From NCBI GenBank assembly GCA_002292975.1, contig DBCI01000056.1, forward strand, positions 204-19,735: DNA of 19,532 bases. Direction: 5' to 3'. The notes under the pieces were generated by a model, which was not told the DNA's origin, did not search any database, and saw nothing but the letters and a program-made list of their open reading frames with translations. The position numbers and the translations under genes are program-made. Shown piece by piece: positions 1 to 8,349 of this stretch (positions are counted from its first letter, which is position 1; each line of letters starts with the position of its first letter). Source of the DNA: Polynucleobacter sp. UBA962. GTDB taxonomy: Bacteria; Pseudomonadota; Gammaproteobacteria; Burkholderiales; Burkholderiaceae.

Positions 1-23
1 CCTTCTTGGGAAGAACTTCTGGC

Positions 24-1772
24 ATGAGTATTTTTAGCCAAAGGCCATATTCGTCAGAAATCGCTCAGATCCTAGAGTCAGGCGAACTGCATCCTCTACT
101 AGCAAGACTGTATGCTGCACGAGGTGTTAATAGCGTGGATGAACTTCAATTGGATTTCAGCCATCTCTTGCCACCCAACACCCTCTTACATTGCGAGAAT
201 GCCGCCAAGATCTTGGCGGATGCGATTCGTGATCAACGGCAGCTTCTCATCGTCGCTGATTATGATTGCGATGGGGCGACTGCTTGTGCTGTTGGTATTC
301 GTGGTTTGAAGATGCTTGGTGCATCATCCAAGCAAATTAATTTTTTAGTACCCAACCGCTTTACGATGGGATACGGCTTAACGCCTGAAGTTATCGATTT
401 AGCAAAAGTGCTGAGCCCAAAACCCTCTTTGTTGATTACCGTCGATAACGGAATTGCCAGCCATGCAGGCATTGACTATGCCAAAGAGCATGGGATGGAT
501 GTTCTAGTGACTGATCATCATTTACCAAGCGAGCAATTACCCAATGCCCTAGCCATTGTGAACCCCAATCAACCCCAATGTGGTTTTCAGAGTAAAGCGC
601 TTGCCGGTGTTGGGGTGATGTTCTATGTCTTAATTGCGCTTCGTGCAGAACTGCGTCAACGCGGTATTTTTACGAGTGAGACCCAACCCAAGCTCGAACA
701 ATTATTAGGTCTCGTTGCACTTGGTACCGTTGCCGATGTTGCACAACTCGATCGCAATAATCGGATCTTAGTGTCACAAGGTTTAAAGAGAATCCGTCAA
801 GGAATTGCGCCACCTGGACTTCTCGCATTATTTGAGGTTGCCGGTCGCAATCCAGAAATAGCCAACCCGTTTGATCTAGGCTTTGCGATTGGTCCAAGAC
901 TCAATGCTGCAGGGCGTCTTGCCGATATGAGTCTTGGCATCAAGTTACTCCTGTGCGATGACTCTAAGTCAGCCCTTGAGATTTCACAAGAGTTAGACCG
1001 CATTAATCGTGAGCGCCGAGTAATTGAGTCCGGTATGCAAGAGTCCGCCCTAGCGCATCTCACCGATCGTGATTCAGACGATCGACCTGCACTCTGTTTA
1101 TGGAATGCCAACTGGCATCAAGGGGTGGTTGGAATTGTGGCGTCTCGTTTAAAAGAACGGTTTAATCGTCCTGCAATTATTTTTGCACCCGCGGAGGGGT
1201 CTAATGGAGAAGCTCTTTTGCGCGGATCAGGGCGCTCGATTGCTGGATTTCATTTACGCGATGCACTCGATCTCGTCTCAAAACGCAAGCCCTCTCTCAT
1301 TCAAAAGTTTGGGGGGCATGCCATGGCAGCAGGACTCACGATTCGTCAGACTGATTTTGAGGTTTTTGAAGAATCGTTTTTACAGGTCAGCAGTGAACTC
1401 TTAACGGAAGACCTGCTAAAACGACGTTGCATCCATGATGGGGAACTAAGGCCTGAAGACTTTAATGTCAAAACAAGTGACATCCTCATGAACGAAATCT
1501 GGGGTCATGGCTTTCCCGAGCCTCTTTTTTATGGAGAGTTTGATGTGCTGCAACAATCTCTCATGAAAGATAAGCATCTGCGCCTACAACTCAAACCAAG
1601 GGTATCTGATGAGACTGCTTCGCATCCCACCCCTTTAGTGCAAGGCGTCTGGTTTAATCGGACCCAAGAACTCCCACAACAAGCCCGCTTGGCCTATCGT
1701 TTGGTGAGCGATCGATTCCGTGCAGAGGCTCGCGTGCAATTAATGATCGAGGCATTGGACGATCAATCCTAG
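24..1772 (+). CDS. recJ: Single-stranded-DNA-specific 5'-3' exonuclease RecJ
   Basis: RecJ degrades single-stranded DNA 5' to 3' in recombinational repair (RecFOR pathway) and mismatch repair, in the cytoplasm with Mn/Mg ions. The 582-residue product matches the family length (about 577 in E. coli). Visible DHH-superfamily motifs, counted from the ATG: DYDCDG near 79-84, DNG near 141-143, the name-giving DHH at 164-166, then GRLADMSLG, the DHHA1-region GVVGIVASRLKERF, SGRSIAGFHLRDAL and KFGGHAMAAGL. An in-frame TTG at position 6 would add six residues, but the ATG at 24 begins the expected MSIFSQRPYSS and has a GGGAAG ribosome-binding-like stretch at 8-13. The window starts just upstream, so a still longer form cannot be excluded. 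It is followed after 26 bp by prfB with no terminator between them, which suggests cotranscription. Confidence 0.95.
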   Translation: MSIFSQRPYSSEIAQILESGELHPLLARLYAARGVNSVDELQLDFSHLLPPNTLLHCENAAKILADAIRDQRQLLIVADYDCDGATACAVGIRGLKMLGASSKQINFLVPNRFTMGYGLTPEVIDLAKVLSPKPSLLITVDNGIASHAGIDYAKEHGMDVLVTDHHLPSEQLPNALAIVNPNQPQCGFQSKALAGVGVMFYVLIALRAELRQRGIFTSETQPKLEQLLGLVALGTVADVAQLDRNNRILVSQGLKRIRQGIAPPGLLALFEVAGRNPEIANPFDLGFAIGPRLNAAGRLADMSLGIKLLLCDDSKSALEISQELDRINRERRVIESGMQESALAHLTDRDSDDRPALCLWNANWHQGVVGIVASRLKERFNRPAIIFAPAEGSNGEALLRGSGRSIAGFHLRDALDLVSKRKPSLIQKFGGHAMAAGLTIRQTDFEVFEESFLQVSSELLTEDLLKRRCIHDGELRPEDFNVKTSDILMNEIWGHGFPEPLFYGEFDVLQQSLMKDKHLRLQLKPRVSDETASHPTPLVQGVWFNRTQELPQQARLAYRLVSDRFRAEARVQLMIEALDDQS

Positions 1773-1786
1773 CAAGCGCTTACCCG

Positions 1787-1792
1787 TATAAT
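1787..1792 (+). promoter_or_regulatory. Consensus -10 hexamer directly before prfB
   Basis: A perfect TATAAT lies six bases before the prfB ATG. No Shine-Dalgarno sequence is seen before that ATG, and no good -35 hexamer sits 16-18 bases upstream. If it is a real -10 element, transcription would start at or within a base or two of the ATG and give a leaderless mRNA. It could equally be a chance hexamer in a short A+T-rich spacer, with prfB read from the recJ transcript. Confidence 0.3.
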
Positions 1793-1798
1793 TTGAGT

Positions 1799-2903
1799 AT
1801 GGAAGCCGAACAACTCAATCACATTACCAATTCTTTAAAAGATCTCCTCTCCCGCGAGCAAGCACTACGGGGGTATCTTTGACTTCGATGCGAAGTCAAA
1901 TCGTCTTGTCGAAGTTAATCAAATCCTGGAAGATCCCAAAATTTGGGATGATCCTAAGCAAGCCCAAGCACTGGGTAAAGAGAAAAAGCTTTTAGAAGGC
2001 GTTGTACACATCCTTACCGAACTCAATCAAAACATCACAAGCAGTATGGAGCTGATGGAATTGGCCAAGGCCGAGAACGATCAAGACATCTTATTGTCCC
2101 TGCAAACTGATTCTGAGTCTTATGAAAAGGTCATTGCGGACTTGGAATTTCGGCGTATGTTTCATAATGAAATGGATCCCTGTAATTGTTTTATTGATAT
2201 CCAAGCAGGGGCGGGTGGCACCGAGGCTTGCGATTGGGCCAGCATGCTCTATCGGCAATACCTCAAATACTGTGAGCGCAAGGGTTATAAGACTGAAATC
2301 TTAGAAGAGTCGGATGGGGACGTCGCTGGTATTAAAAGTGCCACCATTAAGGTAGATGGTGAATATGCCTATGGGCACCTGCGCTCTGAAACCGGTGTCC
2401 ACCGCCTGGTACGCAAATCCCCCTTTGATTCCTCAGGTGGACGGCATACCTCTTTTGCCAGTATTTACGTATACCCTGAAATTGATGACTCGATTGAAAT
2501 TGAAGTAAATCCGGCTGATATTCGCACCGATACCTACCGCGCCTCAGGAGCGGGGGGTCAGCATATTAATAAAACAGATTCAGCGGTGCGTCTTACACAT
2601 ATTCCTACGGGGATTGTGGTGCAGTGTCAAAATGACCGCAGTCAACACCGTAATCGTGCTGAAGCCATGAGTATGCTTAAATCCCGTTTATATGAACACG
2701 AGATGCGTAAACGTCGTGCTGAGCAAGATAAGTTAGAGGCTAGCAAAACCGATGTCGGTTGGGGCCATCAAATTCGGTCCTATGTTTTAGATCAAAGTCG
2801 TATTAAAGATTTAAGAACCAATGTTGAAATATCCAACACCCAAAAAGTTTTAGATGGCGATCTCGATGCCTTTATCGCAGCCAGTCTAAAACAAGGTGTG
2901 TAA
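1799..2903 (+). CDS. prfB: Peptide chain release factor 2 (RF2), made by programmed +1 frameshift
   Basis: RF2 recognises UGA and UAA in the ribosomal A site and triggers release of the finished protein. Reading from the ATG at 1799, frame 0 gives 27 codons ending in ...ALRGYL, then an in-frame TGA at 1880-1882. Skipping one base at CTT-T moves into the frame that runs open from GAC at 1881 to the TAA at 2901-2903. The joined product is 367 residues (365 in E. coli) and continues [13 protein letters not shown], the expected RF2 sequence. The stop-recognition tripeptide SPF is at 207-209 and the catalytic GGQ at 252-254, inside [15 protein letters not shown]. The residue two before the GAGGQ run is Ala, the usual state, not the Thr of E. 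coli K-12. This is normal RF2 autoregulation and not a pseudogene. lysS follows after 19 bp. An in-frame internal ATG at 2046 is not the true start. Confidence 0.96.
1868..1883 (+). promoter_or_regulatory. prfB programmed +1 frameshift site
   Basis: The sequence CGGGGGTATCTTTGAC contains the classical RF2 shift elements: an internal Shine-Dalgarno-like G run, the slippery codon CTT, and TGA followed by C, a weak termination context. When RF2 is scarce, the ribosome pauses at UGA and the P-site tRNA slips from CUU to UUU. E. coli has AGG at the first codon; here it is CGG, which shortens anti-Shine-Dalgarno pairing by one base. Spacing from the G run to CTT is the same. Confidence 0.93.
1878..1900 (+). 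repeat. Perfect 10-bp inverted repeat over the prfB frameshift stop
   Basis: Bases 1878-1887 (TTTGACTTCG) are exactly complementary to 1891-1900 (CGAAGTCAAA), with a three-base ATG loop at 1888-1890. The left arm contains the last two bases of the slippery CTT codon, the whole TGA stop and the following C. The pairing does not extend outward, since 1877 C faces 1901 T. The repeat lies inside coding sequence for DFDAKS, so part of it is forced by protein sequence. A role in frameshifting or as a DNA site is inference. Confidence 0.85.
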
Positions 2904-2922
2904 TCCCCAGAGAGCCATCCTT

Positions 2923-4470
2923 ATGAATACCACTCCACCCACTGTCGATGAGCAACAACCAGCGCCTGATGAAAACCACATCATTGCTGAGCGTCGTGAG
3001 AAATTAGCTAAACTGCGCCAAACTGGTGTGCCCTTCCCCAATGACTTTATTCCGACTCATTTAGCAGTCGATTTACATGATCATTACGATGGCTTCAATA
3101 AAGAGGAGTTAGCGAGCAAGAAGATTGGCGTTAAGGTCGCCGGTCGAATGGTATTAAAACGGGTGATGGGTAAAGCCAGTTTTGCCACGATTCAAGATCG
3201 TAGCGGTCAGATTCAGTTCTATATCAGCGATGATATTACCGGGGTCGACGTTCATGCAGCTTTTAAGCATTGGGATCTTGGCGACATCATTGCTGCTGAA
3301 GGCCATCTCTTTAAGACCAATAAAGGCGAGCTCTCAGTCGAGTGCTCAACACTGCGCCTCTTAAGTAAATCCTTACGACCGCTGCCAGATAAATTTCATG
3401 GTCTTGCCGATCAGGAACTTAAATACCGGCAACGCTATGTCGATTTAATTGTGAATCCACAAAGTCGTAATACGTTCTTGGCACGCAGCAAAGCCATTGC
3501 CTCGCTGCGTCGACATATGATCGAAGCGCAGTTCATGGAAGTTGAAACGCCTATGTTGCACCCCATTCCTGGCGGAGCAGCAGCTAAGCCATTCATTACC
3601 CACCACAATGCGCTCGATATGCAAATGTATATGCGGATTGCTCCAGAGCTTTATCTAAAGCGCCTAGTGGTTGGTGGCTTTGAGCGTGTCTTTGAAATTA
3701 ATCGCAACTTCAGAAATGAGGGGCTTAGTCCGCGTCACAATCCAGAGTTCACCATGATGGAGTTCTATGCAGCCTATACCAACTATCACTGGCTGATGGA
3801 CTTTACTGAAAATTTAATCCGCAGCGCCGCCATCGATGCGCAAGGGACAGCAACACTCACTCACCAAGGACGAGACCTTGATTTAGCCAAACCCTTTGAT
3901 CGTCTCACCATTACCGAAGTAATCCTCAAATACGCCCCACTCTCGCAAAAGACCTATGCTGCGTCCCAATTAGATGACCTTGACTTTATTCGTGCCGAGC
4001 TAAAAAAGGGCGGAGAAAATATCAACACCCCAGCACTCAAAAATGCGGGGCTAGGCGCTCTGCAATTGGCTTTATTTGAGCTCGTTGCCGAAGAGCATCT
4101 TTGGGATCCTACTTATATTATTGATTATCCGATTGAAGTTAGTCCTCTAGCGCGTGAATCGGATACGCGCAAGGGCATTACCGAGCGCTTTGAGCTCTTC
4201 ATCACGGGTCGAGAAATCGCCAACGGCTTCTCAGAGCTCAATGATGCAGAAGATCAGGCCGAACGGTTTCGTAAGCAAGTCGCACAAAAAGAGGCAGGCG
4301 ATGAAGAGGCAATGTACTTTGACCATGATTTCATCCGCGCTTTAGAGTACGGCATGCCGCCAACTGGGGGTTGCGGGATTGGTATTGACCGCCTGGTGAT
4401 GCTACTAACTGATATGCCTAATATTCGGGATGTCATTTTGTTCCCACACCTACGTCGCGAGGAAGAATAA
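2923..4470 (+). CDS. lysS: Lysine--tRNA ligase (class II)
   Basis: This enzyme charges tRNA-Lys with lysine using ATP, in the cytoplasm. The 515-residue product begins [12 protein letters not shown]. The N-terminal OB-fold anticodon-binding domain is visible from about 60 to 170 ([26 protein letters not shown]). The class II catalytic core follows, with motif 1 around [20 protein letters not shown], motif 2 [20 protein letters not shown], and motif 3 [15 protein letters not shown] near the C terminus. The ATG at 2923 is preferred over a GTG at 2896 that overlaps the end of prfB, because the family normally has a short polar N terminus. It lies 19 bp after prfB, a pairing also known from E. 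coli. Its stop is only four bases from the stop of the convergent HNH gene, and no strong terminator separates them. Confidence 0.96.
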   Translation: MNTTPPTVDEQQPAPDENHIIAERREKLAKLRQTGVPFPNDFIPTHLAVDLHDHYDGFNKEELASKKIGVKVAGRMVLKRVMGKASFATIQDRSGQIQFYISDDITGVDVHAAFKHWDLGDIIAAEGHLFKTNKGELSVECSTLRLLSKSLRPLPDKFHGLADQELKYRQRYVDLIVNPQSRNTFLARSKAIASLRRHMIEAQFMEVETPMLHPIPGGAAAKPFITHHNALDMQMYMRIAPELYLKRLVVGGFERVFEINRNFRNEGLSPRHNPEFTMMEFYAAYTNYHWLMDFTENLIRSAAIDAQGTATLTHQGRDLDLAKPFDRLTITEVILKYAPLSQKTYAASQLDDLDFIRAELKKGGENINTPALKNAGLGALQLALFELVAEEHLWDPTYIIDYPIEVSPLARESDTRKGITERFELFITGREIANGFSELNDAEDQAERFRKQVAQKEAGDEEAMYFDHDFIRALEYGMPPTGGCGIGIDRLVMLLTDMPNIRDVILFPHLRREEE

Positions 4471-4474
4471 ACGT

Positions 4475-4828
4475 CTAGCGATTACGTACGCGTTCGCTTT
4501 TTGTGACCCGCTCATAAAATGCATTCGGCTTAGTTTCCACCCAACGGATGAATTTTTGCATAGCAGGATCCTGCAAAATGGCTTCAGCAGTATTGAACTT
4601 AGCTGCTAATTGAGTATCTGTAAATAGAGCATGAATCTGTCGATGACAAATTTTGTGCAAATATTCAGTGGCTCTACCGCCCTTTGATTTTGGAATCAAA
4701 TGATGGGCTTCTTGTTGCTCTGGCGGTATCTCACGCAGACAAATTGGGCAAATCACAATCTCAACTGCATTCAATTCTTCACTAGCTTGCAGCTCAAGCA
4801 ATTGCTTTTGACGTATCCGACCGACCAT
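4475..4828 (-). CDS. Small HNH-type nuclease-like protein at the end of the isc operon
   Basis: The 117-residue protein resembles short HNH endonuclease-like proteins of proteobacteria. It has a likely zinc knuckle CPIC at 27-30, a His-His metal/catalytic motif in AHHLIPKSKGG (H42, H43), and LHKICHRQIHALF with C61, H62 and H66. The usual central Asn of HNH is not obvious in the LHKICH segment, so true nuclease activity is unproven. The tail FIRWVETKPNAFYERV is conserved in this small family as I recall it. No signal peptide or membrane segment is seen. The ATG lies 23 bases downstream of the fdx stop in the same direction, which makes it the last gene of the isc transcript, where many species have iscX. 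The Shine-Dalgarno signal is weak. Substrate and role are unknown. Confidence 0.85.
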   Translation of the reverse strand: MVGRIRQKQLLELQASEELNAVEIVICPICLREIPPEQQEAHHLIPKSKGGRATEYLHKICHRQIHALFTDTQLAAKFNTAEAILQDPAMQKFIRWVETKPNAFYERVTKSERVRNR

Positions 4829-4851
4829 GGCGCTAAGTTAGATTTAGTGAG

Positions 4852-5190
4852 TTAGTGATTTTCTTTGGCATGATTGATCGAATACTTTGGAATTTCAATC
4901 ACAAGATCAATATTTGCCACAATAGCCTGACATGAAAGCCGCGATTGGGGACATAAGCCCCAAGCTCGATCAAGCATGTCTTCCTCGTTCTCGTCTGGCT
5001 CATTTAAACTATTTCCCCCTTCTCGTACAATCACATGACAGGTTGTACAGGCACACACCATATCGCAGGCATGCTCAATCTCAATATCATTCGCTAGCAA
5101 GGTTTCACAAATACTGGTTCCAGGATCAGCATCAATGACGGCTCCATCAGGACAATACTCAGCATGGGGTAAAACAACAATTTGGGTCAT
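4852..5190 (-). CDS. fdx: ISC-type [2Fe-2S] ferredoxin
   Basis: This ferredoxin supplies electrons for iron-sulfur cluster assembly on IscU. The 112-residue protein matches E. coli Fdx (111). The cluster ligands fall at the same positions: C42, C48 and C51 in EHACDMVCACTTCHVIV, and C87 in SRLSCQAIV. The extra, non-ligand C46 is also kept. The acidic stretch NEPDENEEDMLD is typical of the partner-binding face. The start ATG is 16 bases after the hscA stop, consistent with translation from the isc mRNA. Vertebrate-type ferredoxins such as adrenodoxin share the fold, but the isc context fixes the assignment. Confidence 0.96.
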   Translation of the reverse strand: MTQIVVLPHAEYCPDGAVIDADPGTSICETLLANDIEIEHACDMVCACTTCHVIVREGGNSLNEPDENEEDMLDRAWGLCPQSRLSCQAIVANIDLVIEIPKYSINHAKENH

Positions 5191-5206
5191 GGGTCAGTCT
5201 CGATAA

Positions 5207-7072
5207 TTAGATCTCAGCAACATTTTTACCTGTTAATGCTTTTTGGATACTGGCATTCATTCGCTTTTCAGCAAAGTGATCCGTGGTCTTCGCTGCTTTC
5301 TCAACCGCTTTACGCACAATTGAGCTATCTTGCTCTGTTTGCACGAGATTATGCAGTTGAGCCATCTCTTTTCGAATCAAGGCACGCTCAATATCAGTTA
5401 ATAGATATCCATCGTGCTCTAAAGCAGCTCCGACCGCTTCGATCAAGCGCTCTGCCTCCACTTGCTCTTCACGCAAAGAGCGGGCTTGCATATCCTCTTT
5501 GGCAGAGGCAAAGCCGTCTTGCAACATTCGGGTTATGTCTGAGTCACTTAAACCATATGAAGGCTTAATCTCAATCGAGGTTTGTACGCCAGAGCTTTCT
5601 TCGATGGCATGCACCGATAAAAGTCCGTCCGCATCAACCTGAAAGGTCACTCGAATACGAGCTGCGCCAGCCACCATCGGTGGTATACCTTTTAGTTCAA
5701 ACCGAGCTAATGATCGACATGCATCCACTAGCTCGCGTTCACCCTGGACAACATGAAGTGATAAACCAGTCTGACCATCTTTAAAGGTCGTGAACTCTTG
5801 TGCCTGGGCCACTGGAATCGGGGTGTTGCGTGGAATAATTTTTTCAACCAGGCCACCCATGGTCTCAAGCCCTAAAGATAGCGGAATCACATCGAGCAAT
5901 AGCCATTCATTATTTTTACTTTGATTACCGGCTAATAAATCAGCCTGCATCGCAGCGCCCAAAGCAACCACTTGGTCGGGGTCTAAATTATTTAAGGGTT
6001 GTTTTGCAAAGAGTTCAGCAACGGCTGCTTGAACATGGGGCATACGCGTAGCGCCCCCAACCATGACCACACCCTTTACATCGTGGGTCTGCAGATGGGC
6101 ATCACGCAATGCTTTGCGTACTGAGGTCATGGTCTTACTAACTAAGCTCTGGGTGATCTCAAAAAATTGGGTTTGACTTACTTCTATTTGAACAACAGTC
6201 CCCGTAGTCAGGGTGAGATGCACACTTGCAAAGGGAGCAAGGCTTAATTGTTCTTTGGTTTGTTTGGCTGCTAGTAATAATGCACGTTGGTCTTGGGGTG
6301 CAAGAGGCGAGAGCTTTACTTGTTCAAGCACCCAAGAGTAAAGGCATTGATCAAAATCATCGCCACCCAGAGCAGAATCACCGCCAGTGGATAAAACCTC
6401 AAAAACTCCCTTACTCATTCGTAAAATAGAGATATCAAAGGTACCGCCACCCAAATCATAAACAGCATAGATTCCTTCGGAGGCATTATCTAAACCATAG
6501 GCAATCGCTGCCGCAGTAGGTTCATTTAATAGTCGTAAGACCTTGAGGCCTGCAAGTTGAGCAGCATCTTTGGTTGCTTGGCGCTGGGCATCATCAAAGT
6601 ATGCGGGGACCGTTATCACCGCCCCCACAATCTCATCTTGGACAGAGTCTTCAGCGAGCTGGCGTAAGCGAGCCAAGATCTCTGCACTAACCTCTACTGG
6701 AGTTTTATCGCCGGCAACAGTGCGCAACTTCACCATGCCTGGTTCGTCGATAAACTCATACGGGGAGCTCTCCATATGCGATACATCGCTAAGACCTCGT
6801 CCCATAAAACGCTTAACAGACACAATCGTATTTTTAGGATCATCGATCACATGCTCTAGAGCCTCGTAACCGCCCTGAGTTCGTCCGCCCGGCAAATATC
6901 GAATCACGGATGGAAACAGCTCCTTACCATTGATATCAGCTAAAACTGTCGGTAGCGCATCTTTAACAATAGCAACAAGGGAGTTCGTAGTACCCAGATC
7001 AATACCAATGGAAATTTTGCGCTCGTGGGGAGCAAGGGCCATTCCAGGTTCAGCAATTTGTAGTAAAGCCAT
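5207..7072 (-). CDS. hscA: Fe-S assembly chaperone HscA (Hsp70 family)
   Basis: HscA is a specialised Hsp70 ATPase that binds the LPPVK motif of IscU and, with HscB, drives cluster transfer to target proteins. The 621-residue product (616 in E. coli) shows the Hsp70 signatures in order: [13 protein letters not shown] near 22-34, [14 protein letters not shown] [13 protein letters not shown] in the middle of the nucleotide-binding domain, and [14 protein letters not shown]. The HscA-type linker and substrate-domain start read [23 protein letters not shown]. The [23 protein letters not shown] region and the short helical lid, without a DnaK-style tail, separate it from DnaK. It lies 19 bases after hscB. 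The ribosome-binding site is weak (AGAAAAA), so coupling to hscB translation is possible. Confidence 0.96.
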   Translation of the reverse strand: MALLQIAEPGMALAPHERKISIGIDLGTTNSLVAIVKDALPTVLADINGKELFPSVIRYLPGGRTQGGYEALEHVIDDPKNTIVSVKRFMGRGLSDVSHMESSPYEFIDEPGMVKLRTVAGDKTPVEVSAEILARLRQLAEDSVQDEIVGAVITVPAYFDDAQRQATKDAAQLAGLKVLRLLNEPTAAAIAYGLDNASEGIYAVYDLGGGTFDISILRMSKGVFEVLSTGGDSALGGDDFDQCLYSWVLEQVKLSPLAPQDQRALLLAAKQTKEQLSLAPFASVHLTLTTGTVVQIEVSQTQFFEITQSLVSKTMTSVRKALRDAHLQTHDVKGVVMVGGATRMPHVQAAVAELFAKQPLNNLDPDQVVALGAAMQADLLAGNQSKNNEWLLLDVIPLSLGLETMGGLVEKIIPRNTPIPVAQAQEFTTFKDGQTGLSLHVVQGERELVDACRSLARFELKGIPPMVAGAARIRVTFQVDADGLLSVHAIEESSGVQTSIEIKPSYGLSDSDITRMLQDGFASAKEDMQARSLREEQVEAERLIEAVGAALEHDGYLLTDIERALIRKEMAQLHNLVQTEQDSSIVRKAVEKAAKTTDHFAEKRMNASIQKALTGKNVAEI

Positions 7073-7091
7073 ATTATTTTTCTAGATGCAT

Positions 7092-7628
7092 TTAGGCCAG
7101 CTCTGCAATCGCATCGTCTAGCTCGGTAGCAAATTTATCAATAAAGAGAAGACCGCGAACGGTCTCGATTGCCTTTTGATAATGTCCCTTCTCGCACTCT
7201 TCTTCTAAAAGAATGACTGCATTTTGGTGGGCTTGACCCACTTCTTCCGCCAAAGTCTCGAGGGTGCTTAAATCCTCTGCAGACTCATCGAGGGTCTCAC
7301 GCCATTCCATTTGCTTCATTAGAAATTGAACAGGCATGGCCGTATTGGTTTCTAAATGAGCCTCTACGCCATTTAATTGGCAAAGATATAAGCCTCTTTG
7401 GATAGGATCTTTTAAGGTGCGATAGGCAGTATTGGCATAGGTTGCTAACTGCATAGCTACCCGTTGTTCTGCCTCTGTGCCATTCGTATGGCGATCAGGA
7501 TGAACTTCTTTTTGAATGGCTAGATAGGCTTGATCTAAAACCGACGTATCAAGTTTGAAACGGGGTAATAGTCCAAAAAATGTGAAGTAGTTGTCAGACG
7601 CGGAAAGATTCGCCACAACCACACTCAT
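7092..7628 (-). CDS. hscB: Fe-S assembly co-chaperone HscB (J-domain)
   Basis: HscB delivers IscU to HscA and stimulates its ATPase through a J domain. The 178-residue product has the J-domain start [15 protein letters not shown] and the invariant HPD at 43-45 (EVHPDRH). It continues with the C-terminal three-helix IscU-binding part, including [19 protein letters not shown]. coli HscB is 171 residues with HPD at 32-34, so about 11 residues are extra at the N terminus. Those residues are encoded in the last 35 bases of iscA. GTG codons at the third and fifth positions are other possible starts, and they also lie inside iscA. The overlap suggests coupled translation. Confidence 0.94.
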   Translation of the reverse strand: MSVVVANLSASDNYFTFFGLLPRFKLDTSVLDQAYLAIQKEVHPDRHTNGTEAEQRVAMQLATYANTAYRTLKDPIQRGLYLCQLNGVEAHLETNTAMPVQFLMKQMEWRETLDESAEDLSTLETLAEEVGQAHQNAVILLEEECEKGHYQKAIETVRGLLFIDKFATELDDAIAELA

Positions 7629-7917
7629 CTTTCACATTCGGGTTCTGAAACTTAAACCCTTCATTTAACCCTTCGCGCACAAAATCCAGCTCGGTCCCAT
7701 CAATATAAGCGAGGCTCTTCGGATCAACAAAAATCTTAATGCCATGAGACTCAAATACCTGATCCTCCGCAACAGCCTCATCCACATACTCTAATTGATA
7801 GGCAAGGCCAGAACACCCAGTTGTGCGAACGCCTAAGCGCAAGCCACAACCCTTGCCGCGTTTTTGCAAACTGCGATTGACATGGGTTGCTGCTTTTTCG
7901 GTCAGGGTGATCGACAT
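7594..7917 (-). CDS. iscA: A-type iron-sulfur carrier IscA
   Basis: IscA carries iron or Fe-S clusters and is needed mainly for maturing [4Fe-4S] proteins. The 107-residue protein equals E. coli IscA in length and has its three essential cysteines at the same positions: C35 in TTGCSGLAY, and C99 and C101 in DECGCGESF. It sits 12 bases after iscU, with a weak AAGAAAG ribosome-binding stretch. Its 3' end overlaps the start of hscB by 35 bases. ErpA is the nearest alternative, but its place in the operon supports IscA. Confidence 0.96.
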   Translation of the reverse strand: MSITLTEKAATHVNRSLQKRGKGCGLRLGVRTTGCSGLAYQLEYVDEAVAEDQVFESHGIKIFVDPKSLAYIDGTELDFVREGLNEGFKFQNPNVKDECGCGESFRV

Positions 7918-7929
7918 AACAATACTTTC

Positions 7930-8316
7930 TTATTTAGCGAGGTGCTTTTCTTGATAATCTTTAACGGCGGCCTTAATGGCATCCTCAGCCAATATGGAGC
8001 AATGTATCTTCACAGGAGGAAGAGAGAGTTCTTGGGCAATTTGGGAGTTCTTAATCTCAAGCGCCTGATCCAAGGTTTTACCCTTTACCCACTCGGTCAC
8101 TAAGGAAGATGAGGCAATTGCGGATCCGCAGCCATAGGTTTTGAACTTAGCATCTTCAATCACTCCCTGATCATTGACCCGAATTTGTAACTTCATGACG
8201 TCACCGCATGCGGGGGCGCCTACCATTCCAGTGCCAATCTGCTCATCGCCTTTGGCAAATGAACCCACATTACGGGGGTTCTCATAATGATCAATTACTT
8301 TATCGCTATATGCCAT
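7930..8316 (-). CDS. iscU: Iron-sulfur cluster scaffold IscU
   Basis: IscU is the scaffold on which [2Fe-2S] clusters form from iron and IscS-derived sulfur. The 128-residue protein aligns without gaps to E. coli IscU at the key positions: C37 and D39 in APACGDVM, C63 in YGCGSAIASSS, H105 and C106 in KIHCSILAEDAI. The HscA recognition motif LPPVK is at 99-103. The gene is 33 bases after iscS and has a good ribosome-binding site (AAGGAAT) on its own strand, which fits the need for high IscU levels. Confidence 0.97.
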   Translation of the reverse strand: MAYSDKVIDHYENPRNVGSFAKGDEQIGTGMVGAPACGDVMKLQIRVNDQGVIEDAKFKTYGCGSAIASSSLVTEWVKGKTLDQALEIKNSQIAQELSLPPVKIHCSILAEDAIKAAVKDYQEKHLAK

Positions 8317-8349
8317 ATCAATTCCTTTTTAAACTTAATTCTTCAATGA

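Noticed and set aside
559-580. Tandem AACCCCAATC / AACCCCAATG in recJ
   Set aside because: Two short copies that encode conserved-looking NPNQPQ; no sign of a repeat array.
797-1111. Long open frame antisense to recJ
   Set aside because: It lies wholly inside recJ, has no recognisable domain and is a composition shadow of the real gene.
1799-1882. prfB looks broken by an in-frame TGA at codon 28
   Set aside because: The CTT-TGA-C context and uninterrupted RF2 homology in the +1 frame show the programmed frameshift, not a pseudogene.
4478-4502. Possible terminator after lysS (GCGA...TCGC followed by TTTTT)
   Set aside because: The stem has only four outer pairs, then mismatches and a two-pair core; too weak to call.
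5182-5568. Open frame of 128 codons antisense to hscA
   Set aside because: It is fully covered by the conserved hscA reading frame; no ribosome-binding site or known motif.
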